This document shows positions 56,341 to 64,000 of a stretch of DNA of 64,000 nt, piece by piece. Position 1 is the first letter of the stretch. Each line of letters opens with the position of its first letter. The position numbers and the translations under genes are program-made. The notes beneath the pieces were generated by a model. It had not been told where the DNA came from and ran no database searches. It saw only the letters and a list, made by a program, of their open reading frames with translations. Location: the NCBI GenBank assembly GCA_009760855.2, contig WPIO01000008.1, positions 4,911,001 through 4,975,000 on the forward strand. Direction: 5' to 3'. The stretch is from Cristatella mucedo (taxonomy: Eukaryota > Bryozoa > Phylactolaemata > Cristatellidae).

Positions 56341-56404
56341 GGCTCCTAACTAGTAAGTTGGTCTTATCGTCATTCAATTTGAAAAAGGTTAGTTGAACGT
56401 TGCC

Positions 56405-56552
56405 GCACTGGTTTGACCCACTGGTTAAGTTGCTCGCCCCGACCAAGGTCTGGCCAAGGTCACGGGCTTGAGCCCCGAGGCATATGTGAAGCACCTGAAT
56501 AGAGATTAAGTTCTCATAGAGCGCTATACAAATAAATTACATTTATTTTATA
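56405..56552 (+). mobile_element. SINE-2, forward copy
   Basis: Head GTTTGACCCACTGGTTAAGT, box B-like ACGGGCTTGAGCCCC, tail ATGTGAAGCACCTGAATAGA, GATTAAGTTCTCATAGAGCG, end AATAAATTACATTTATTTTA. Confidence 0.9.
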
Positions 56553-56629
56553 TTTTAACGTCAAGAATGCAAGCTGTGAGCGAGTGGAGAGAATCCGAAT
56601 TGCTGGAATTAAGGGAGGGATCAATCATC

Positions 56630-57250
56630 AGCTAGACTTGTCTGCCGTGAGCGTCGCAGTTGCCACATTACTCCACTTCTCGCCGACCTGCACTGGCTAC
56701 CAGTCAAGCAACGGCTTGACTTCAAGCTTTTGTCGCTCACTTTTAAGTCACTTCATTCCATGGCTCCAGCCTATCTGTCAGATATACTACCCCATCAGGC
56801 CAAGCATCGTACAACCCGCTTTTCGGAATCCAACAGTCTAGAAATACCTCATACAAACCTTAAATCCTTTGGAGACCGTGCATTTAGTTCATATGCTCCC
56901 AAAGCCTGGAACTCCCTCCCGACCTGCGTCAGAACATCCCCTGACCTGACCACATTTAAAAGGAACCTAAAAACACACCTATTTAGGACAGCATTTAGTG
57001 GGTCCCTGTGATTCGTCCTTGATGTGCTTATGCGTGCTGACACTGTGCATGCTGCCACTAACCACATTTGCATTCTGACCCTGTGCATGTCACCCCTAAC
57101 CATATTATTCATTTCGTTTGTTTTTCAAGCATGATTTTACTTACCATTCAATTGCATTTCACTTTACAGCAAATGTAAAGCGCCTAGAGAGAGATTAAGT
57201 TCTCTGAGGGCGCTTTATCAAGTGAATTATTATTATTATTATTATCATGG
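56630..57250 (+). mobile_element. LINE A, best 3' end
   Basis: Frame reads [20 protein letters not shown] and FGDRAFSSYAPKAWNSLPTC up to RTAFSGSL, stop. A 3' UTR follows and the terminal hairpin AGCGCCTAGAGAGAGATTAA, GTTCTCTGAGGGCGCT, then (ATT)n. Confidence 0.93.
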
Positions 57251-60150
57251 GATAGAAAAATGTGGTTGTCAGCGGCATAGAAATGGACCGTAGACTGTGC
57301 TACATGATTACGTCGGCAAGCAAAAGAATTAAATAAATTGTGAAAAGTGGATCTAGAACTATCTAAGGTAGAAAACCATTCTTCAAAAGCTCATGAATTG
57401 CCAGTGACCATTGACGTCTATGCTCTGAAATCTCCTATTGGCAAGATCTAAACCATTACGATGCATCGCCCAGTTACGCCCGACAAGATGATAAGTTGCT
57501 TAAGAAGAACTTGGCAAACAATTATATCAAACGCTGCAAAAGATGCAGCTAAACTAGCAAAAAGATTCTAGCTGCATGAGCATTTCTGAGGTCTTTATAT
57601 GCTTGCAGTAGTGCTGACTCTATGGAATGATAAGCTCTAAAACCAGATGGGAACTTGCTTGCAATATTTGAGTTGGTCTCTCTCTCACTACTCGTTTCAC
57701 TGCTTAGGGTCACGATCAGATATGAAAACTAGGTAGGGATACTTATAAGGTCAGGGGCCCATAGTCAACCCGATCGCTTCGAGCTCGGGCTATGTACATT
57801 TTGAGCCAGATATCCTCTCTCAGACGATGATTTCGTGGATTTTATGTCTGCGCGACCCAGCCGCATCAGCAGCAGGGATGAGACTGGTCTGAAGCAGGAA
57901 GTCGATTCATTTGTTTGCCGTCTTGTAATACAAACTGAAGACTGTGCTACAGATGTGCTAAAGAGCAGCCGTCGAGGCTGGCCAACACGCTCCATTTCCA
58001 AAATATAACGACCTGGCCGATTTGAACTGAATACAGTTGCTATGTATGGCCTATGCATCGCCAGTATGTACATGCACACACTGGCTTTTATCTTACTGCC
58101 CTTCGGCTGCTGGAGACTATTTGCATAGTGGCAGGAAACAAATCATGTATAATTTTTCATTGGAAAACAAACGCAGCACTTAACCAAGAAGTCGTCAAAA
58201 GTATTTCTAGCACGTTTAGGCTGTGCCTACGCTGGCGAACGTTCGGAGTCGAGACAGCTGCGAACTTGAGGCAACGTTGTCAAATTTACTGGTAAGGAGC
58301 AGGGGGGGGCTGGCGGTCGACGGGACGGATTTAAGGATCTGAGTCTCGCAGGCGTGAACCAACCAGAAACAGACCAAAAGGTAACATCGTTGCATAAAGA
58401 GACCAATCTGTGGGACTACAAGTATTCAAAATACAGGAATGTATTGACAAAGAAAGCTGTCTGTAGAAGGATGGCGGCTGAATTTTCGATGACTGGTATG
58501 TAGGCGTACATAGGCTGCAGCAGATACATGCACATGAATAGTGGCACCTCACTTGTTCCCTTCATTCTTTGGCTTCAGCATAACTATCAGAATTATTCCC
58601 CCACCAGGCTAGGCATCGTACCACCTTGCCGAGAAACGAGAAACTTTACGCCATCCAATCTTCCAAGATCTCTCTTGTTGCCACGAGAGAGCGCACGTAC
58701 CAGCCACAGCTCGACAACGAGGCTAATCTCGACTCAGGACTACTACACAGTGTATACACGGCTGGTTCGATGCCAGTTAGCACATGAGACGAATGCACGG
58801 GTGTCTCGACTACCAACGTTTGCCAGTGCAGAAGCAGCTTTAGCAAAACGTGCCATGAACACACACGTAATAGCTCTCAGACGAATGGGTGAAAGAGAAT
58901 CTCTCAATTTACTCTCAGAGAAGGACAGGTGTTCCATCATCTTTTACGTACTTGGACAGAACTCTAAAAGGAACATCGTTGGGCGGCAGTGTACTGAAAC
59001 AGAGCAGGCAATCACATAATGAGAGAGGCAGCAGAGCTGAAAGCTGTCTTGGCACACGCCCATCTCAAGCCTATGTGCTGTCAACGGTGGGCTTTACTTA
59101 GGTCATCGATATACCATCTTAGCTTGTATCCGACAAAGGTATTTTGGGCAATATCTCCGGTCAAGCAAGCGCTAAATGTACGGCTCGGCGATGTGAAACG
59201 CTACCTGTGTATAAGCAAGGCATGCTACTAATACGAATCCGACCTGGCAAGGACACGCTTAAATCTTCTTGGTGTGCAAACAATCGGGGCAGAAAGTGGA
59301 ACTGCCAGACACAACGGTCAACAAGAGCATAGCCACAGGACATCGACGCTCTCCTCCCCCGCTCCACCCAGCTTTAACATTGAGCACGAGCTGAGATGCA
59401 CCACCACCTCTCCCAATTACCGCCAGCCGAGAGGTAACTGAAAGCAGCAGCAAGTCGACCGTGTATTTGCACAGACTTGCTAGGGCCAGAGCAGTCTGCC
59501 CTGGCAGCTTGAAATTACAAGCTTCCAGGCACCTTCGGTGAGCGCAACTTGCAGCCCCAATAGCAGATAATGAATTGCATAAATAATCACCGACCAACAT
59601 CGATTTTAGCATTGTGTGCCAAATGCATTTGGTCATGCCACGGCTCAAGATCTATCAAACTAGATTGGTCGACAAGTGTGCGGCATGATGCGACATGGGC
59701 GAACACGTCCGCAGTGCTTCGTGCCAGCTACAATTGACGCCTGCTTCTCAGCATGTACACAGGTGCACAGGGGAAATCATAGTACCTGTGGGCTTAATGC
59801 AGCAGGCCACTGTACGGCTTCTGTGGCAATGCCGATGGGAAAGCGATGACCTAGACCTTAAAGGAAATTAAAGTTACTACATCAATTCCAGATTGACGTT
59901 TGAAAATATGAGAAGGCCGCTCAGCAGTAAGCTCTAGCTCATTTATAATTTTCTCAACTGGCTTACTATCAGAATGTGCCAAAATCGAATGCAATTTTGG
60001 ATTATGGCATTGCTCATCCATTTTGCAGACTGCTGGACATCAAAGACCGGTGCAAGTTAACATCAGAAATACCTCAGACAAACGGCTTCTGGGTACTTCT
60101 GACACAGACAAATTTGGTTTATGCACCGTATGGTCATTAAAGTTAAGGTC
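57250..60150. other. No feature recognised
   Basis: About 2.9 kb of mostly AT-balanced unique sequence. No conserved exon, long repeat or RNA gene is visible to me. Confidence 0.5.
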
Positions 60151-60275
60151 GACTGATTCAACAGCTTCATTTATGTAGCTGCAACGAGTCTGTGAGGCTA
60201 AAACACACACCCCCCATACAGCAGCAGTAGATAATATAGGATTGCACGCTGCTGCGGGAGTCCAGCCTACAACAT
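60150..60275 (-). mobile_element. SINE-1, degenerate
   Basis: GACTGATTCAACAGCTTCATTTATGTAGC corresponds to the reversed SINE-1 end; the tRNA-like head is recognisable only weakly near AGGATTGCACGC. Confidence 0.5.
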
Positions 60276-60352
60276 TTGTAAAAAAAAAACAGCAACGTAG
60301 GCCTAGGCCGTAGTTTCGGAGGAGGGCAATGCTGCACTTTCTATTTCGATGC

Positions 60353-60508
60353 TTCGGGGCGTGTGCCCCGAAATACGGCCCACTTGCAGCAATGCAATCT
60401 CAACAATAAACTTCTTGGTGCCCACAAGTGGTTCTCTTGGGACTGTTGTGCATGCCGAGCTCACACACAGCATGTTTAACAACGCATTCCGGTGCTACTT
60501 AGCACCGG
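60353..60508. repeat. Two 8-bp-arm tetraloop hairpins
   Basis: TTCGGGGC-GTGT-GCCCCGAA (60353-60372) and CCGGTGCT-ACTT-AGCACCGG (60489-60508). Each has perfect arms and a 4-nt loop. Confidence 0.8.
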
Positions 60509-61314
60509 TTCGTCTGTCAGATCTAAACGAGCAATGCACGTGCACGAATGAGTATGCAGTCTCTTGCAGTCATGCACACCTACTGGCGACCTCCTGAATC
60601 CTCACGCTTGTCTATCTGCTCTGATGCATCACTGCATGTTAACGGGAAAGACAAGAAAATACCTACACAATTTGTCCTACAATCGAATATGTGTTTATGG
60701 TACCTTTCGAAAGACAAATGTATTAGAACTGGGATCGTAAGTTCTGACAACTTCCGCATGAAAGAAAAAATTCGTTATGCAAACCACACCTAACCCGGAT
60801 GTAAACAGGAAGCAACTAATCTAAAAATATAAAATTGACCAATCTCTGCATCATCTGCGACTTGTATCCCAACTTTTCGAACCTTGGGAGATCGCTATAG
60901 ATGCTTGAAGCTTGTTGAGGTGCATAGTTGTGACTTATATACAGCTTCATTTCCAGGGTCAGTTGGTGCCTTGTGAATTACATAACTCGGCTAATACTTT
61001 ACGCATTGGAATGTAATTTGAAATGCAAGTTGGTCCCACCAGCACATAGGTGGCGGAAAGCTAAGGCAGCTGCACCTTGCGAGGAGCCACCACAGCTGAG
61101 CACCCAGCCTGTCAGTGGTGGCGGCTCCTGCGAAAATTGGCCTCGTCGGTCAAGGTGCATAGGGCGCATGCCCGATGGGACCGAGTCCACTCGATGGAAG
61201 AGCCGATGAGCCCCGAGCAGCGTAACACGATTTGACACGTAACATTGTGTAAGCTGCAACAAGGTGATCCAGGGGTGGTTAGCCCCGCCGCCTGCCCGGC
61301 CCAGCAAGTCGAGT

Positions 61315-61362
61315 GGGTGCTACTAGGCCAGGTCCTAGCGGGTGCTACTAGGCCAGGTCCCA
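61315..61362. repeat. Tandem duplication, 24-bp period
   Basis: GGGTGCTACTAGGCCAGGTCC occurs at about 61315 and again about 24 bp later, separated by TAGC. Confidence 0.85.
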
Positions 61363-61487
61363 GAGGCTGCTAGCATCGGGGCCCCTCTCGATGAACAATG
61401 TAATACAATGCAGGGTGAGATCTTACGAGAGCACGTGGGTAGATGTCGCCCAAGCGGCAAGAGTTGCCTCCCCTGTGATACACTCAC

Positions 61488-61575
61488 GAGCAGCTGCGAG
61501 TGCATAAGCATCAACGGCATCATCTGAAACACGACCTCGCACCGCTCCTCGAGTTTCTCGATGGCCGGGCAGATG
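61488..61575 (-). CDS. Candidate exon a of an unrecognised minus-strand gene
   Basis: 88 nt; acceptor AATGGCAG, donor GTGAGT (strong). Encodes ICPAIEKLEERCEVVFQMMP then LMLMHSQLL. Phase 2 in, 0 out, matching the phase-0 start of the exon at 54886. Helical, protein-like sequence; no family is recognised. Confidence 0.42.
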
Positions 61576-62047
61576 CTGCCATTAGAGCGCCATTTAACAG
61601 TGAAGTGCTTCAATTAGCGACCACGGGATGCAGCTGTCGATGGGCTCAGCCGTGAGAGCCTCCGGTGACAAAAAGCGTCTGGCGACCTTATGTCGACGAC
61701 TGACGACAGGTGTCACGCGAGGCATTGACCACCCAGGCTAGCCGCAGGGGCGACGCAGGATGCTTTGCGAGTACATTCTCATTTCCTTTCTCCTGGCCGA
61801 CGTTCCCACTGCTTTGCTGGGCGGGCCAAAGATGAGCTAGCGGTTGGGAGCAAGAGACGACCGAGCAGCATGCACAATCGCGCCAGCACGAGAAGTAGCA
61901 GTAGCAGCAAAGCATGGCCATGCAATGCTGTGCAAGAGTGCCAACCGATCGTCGTGCACGTGACTGAATGCAGGACAAGGAGGTCACTGAAATCTGTGTC
62001 AGAGAAGGACGCCTCAAGAGTCCATGCAAACAAAAGCCACTGGACGG

Positions 62048-62093
62048 CAGTCGACTACTGATCTGATCAGGACAGTCGACTACTGATCTGATC
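62048..62093. repeat. Direct repeat, 21 bp, two copies
   Basis: CAGTCGACTACTGATCTGATC at 62048-62068 and 62073-62093. Confidence 0.93.
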
Positions 62094-62946
62094 CGCATGT
62101 AAAAAACGAAAGCTACAGAGGTTGTTACGATGATCGAGACAACATGGTGCTCGATCCAGAATTTTCCAGCATGCGACACTTTCCAGCAGGCCTAGGAATA
62201 AAGCGCAGGTTGGACGCCAATAAGCCAAGTGATTACCGGGCAGCGTGGGGCATTCAGAGTTGGGTCACAAGAAGTGCACACATTGGCCACCACTTTTTTG
62301 ACGACTCAGCCTCAGCAGGGATGGCTAGATTTGTGTGGCCAGAGGGAGTGCCTTGGTGCGATTGGTCTTCAAAAGCACATGACTATTCCAGATGCTTTTG
62401 AAGAGTCCAGACAGCACAGCAGAAGAGGATAGTTATGTGATGACGGTGCAGTGAATAGACATCGAGTACGCTGTGGGAGGTAGATAAAATGCAGAAAGAT
62501 CGATGCTGCAGGTATACAGCAGATATACAGAAGGATTGATGGAGCATGGAGGGGAGAGAAATACAGTGAGACAGACAGATAAAGAGACCAAAGTATGCGC
62601 ACAAACGCCTACGAGCATGCACACACGTGCCCACCCACACACATGCACATGCCAACACATACATATGCCTGCACGCACACATACATATATGCATGCATAA
62701 ACGAAAGATGGGCTAATAGGGGAGGGACCGTGAGATGCTGCTACTGTTCACTTGCTGTCATTAGGTAACATGATAAAATAGCACAAATCTTGTCTTCCTG
62801 CTTTCAATAGCCACGAATTGGGCTATTGTAGGTGCTTATCACAGGTTTATTTCCTTCCAGCTAACTCAAAGTAATCGATCACAATCATAGGAGGCTGGGA
62901 GCCACCTCACTTTGATCCGGCCAATGAAATGCGTGGCAGCCATCCC

Positions 62947-62954
62947 TATAAAAT
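62947..62954 (+). promoter_or_regulatory. Putative TATA box
   Basis: TATAAAAT in the context CCCTATAAAATC. It lies about 320 bp upstream of the ATG at 63266 on the same strand. A start site would be expected near 62975-62985. Confidence 0.4.
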
Positions 62955-63265
62955 CAAGCATCTGGCCCTACTCAGCTTAAAGCACGAGTTGCATAGGAAT
63001 AGTTGCCGGCGTTCGTAGCTCTCTGATTGTGCTACTGCTGCTGCTAGTCTAGTACAACGGCGATCAACGAAGACCGCCACGTGAGAGGTGGCTTAAGGCG
63101 GAGGCAGCTCATCGACGTTACTCGCACTCGGGCCTCGAGCTTACAAGGGCGACACAGTCACGCCGCTCCATCACGGACCCGATTGGTGGCAGCCACTTGG
63201 AGCGCAGCCACTGCGACCCATCGCGTTCGGTCTGCACCAGCAGCAGCAGCAGCAACAAGTCACAG

Positions 63266-63723
63266 ATGAAGACCACGCAGATGTGTTTGCTCGTGCTCCT
63301 GGCGACAGAAGCAGGTGAGATATGATCGGGCTGCCGCTCTCACTCCCACCCTCAGAGCACAATCAGAGCTCTAAGAGCCTACGTACTTGGACTCGCTAGT
63401 GCCATGCTGTGATCCAAGCTCTAAATGAGTCCGATGTACTAAACGTCTAGACGGCTACCGACTGAAGATAACCGAGGATCACGGTTCCATCTTTCTCACC
63501 GAGCTATGCATGTAACATTGGCTGCGATGAACCTCATGATGAGAGCCTGGCAAAAAGCACTGCGTTCCCGACCCTGTGGGCCCATGCCACTATCACCCTA
63601 ATATCCCCCTCACAGGCATTTTGCCATCAACACTTCTGCGCAACTGCGCACTCCGATTTACAACCAGCGAGAGCGCAGGCGACATCCATCTCCCGTGTGC
63701 TAGCATGATCGATGCCATTAATG
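63266..63723 (+). CDS. Putative secreted protein, first two exons (runs off the right edge)
   Basis: Exon 1, 63266-63314: ATG in context CACAGATGA, signal peptide MKTTQMCLLVLLATEA, donor GTGAGA, phase 1. Exon 2, 63616-63723: acceptor CCCTCACAG, donor GTAAAG, phase 1 at both ends, 35 codons including GILPSTLLRNCALRFTTSES and DIHLPCASMIDAIN with two Cys. The layout (signal-peptide exon ending in phase 1, then a symmetric phase-1 exon) is the same as in the antistasin-like gene, but exon 2 lacks the antistasin motif. No stop is seen, so the gene would continue past the window. Exon 1 is more convincing than exon 2. Confidence 0.45.
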
Positions 63724-64000
63724 GTAAAGGAACAGGAGCAGAGGGGCGATTGGGCAAGGGAAGAGAATGTCATGCTCCCTAGTCTCGATGTTCATACTAA
63801 ATGTTATTGGCAAGTGAACTCCTTCCTCTCATGGGACAACCTGCTGTAATGAGAGACTTCACACTTCTAATTTGGGAGTGCCGTAGTGCGACCATATTCA
63901 AGAGCTCGTAATGTAGATGCCCTCTAAGACGACTGCTTGTCGTTTAAAAATTCCATTAGGAAACCGGTTCCTTAGCTAGTCATCACGTGCCAAGGTGCTT

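Overview
The window is genomic DNA from an animal. It has spliced genes with GT-AG introns and conserved metazoan proteins: a protein 4.1 with the family's C-terminal domain, a USP24-type deubiquitinase and a small antistasin-like protein. It also carries L2/CR1-like LINEs, tRNA-derived SINEs, a Tc1-like relic and many long dinucleotide microsatellites. Antistasin domains are common in annelids, molluscs, cnidarians and sponges, so an aquatic invertebrate is likely. I cannot name the species or phylum.

Layout. 1-6.4 kb: no gene I can support; microsatellites and SINE fragments. 6.4-26.3 kb, + strand: a protein 4.1-family gene in twelve recognised exons (FERM domain, low-complexity spacer, 4.1 C-terminal domain). 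Its introns hold LINE copies, a Tc1-like relic, fold-back DNA and a 48-bp tandem repeat. 26.3-35.2 kb: intergenic, with SINE and LINE fragments, several perfect hairpins and one unrecognised 118-codon open frame. 35.2-46.8 kb, - strand: the C-terminal half of a USP24 orthologue in fourteen recognised exons, from the second half of the catalytic domain to the stop codon. The two genes are convergent. The Cys box and the N-terminal half of USP24 are not seen. 46.8-64 kb: LINE and SINE remnants and very long CA/TA tracts; a complete three-exon antistasin-like gene on + (51.8-52.6 kb); three phase-compatible exons of an unrecognised - strand gene (54.6-61.6 kb); and the first two exons of another putative secreted protein on +, leaving the right edge.

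Mobile DNA. LINE A ends in (ATT)n after a conserved hairpin. LINE B encodes a conserved C-terminus ending CECAIQNSPA and has an (ATTAC)n tail. SINE-1 and SINE-2 both have tRNA-like heads. The SINE-2 tail is the same sequence as the LINE A 3' end, so they look like a parasite/partner pair. Several introns contain long perfect inverted repeats, one of which begins inside a 5' splice site.

Function. Protein 4.1 links membrane proteins to spectrin/actin, USP24 removes ubiquitin, and the antistasin-like protein is a predicted secreted protease inhibitor. Nothing in the sequence indicates that they act together.
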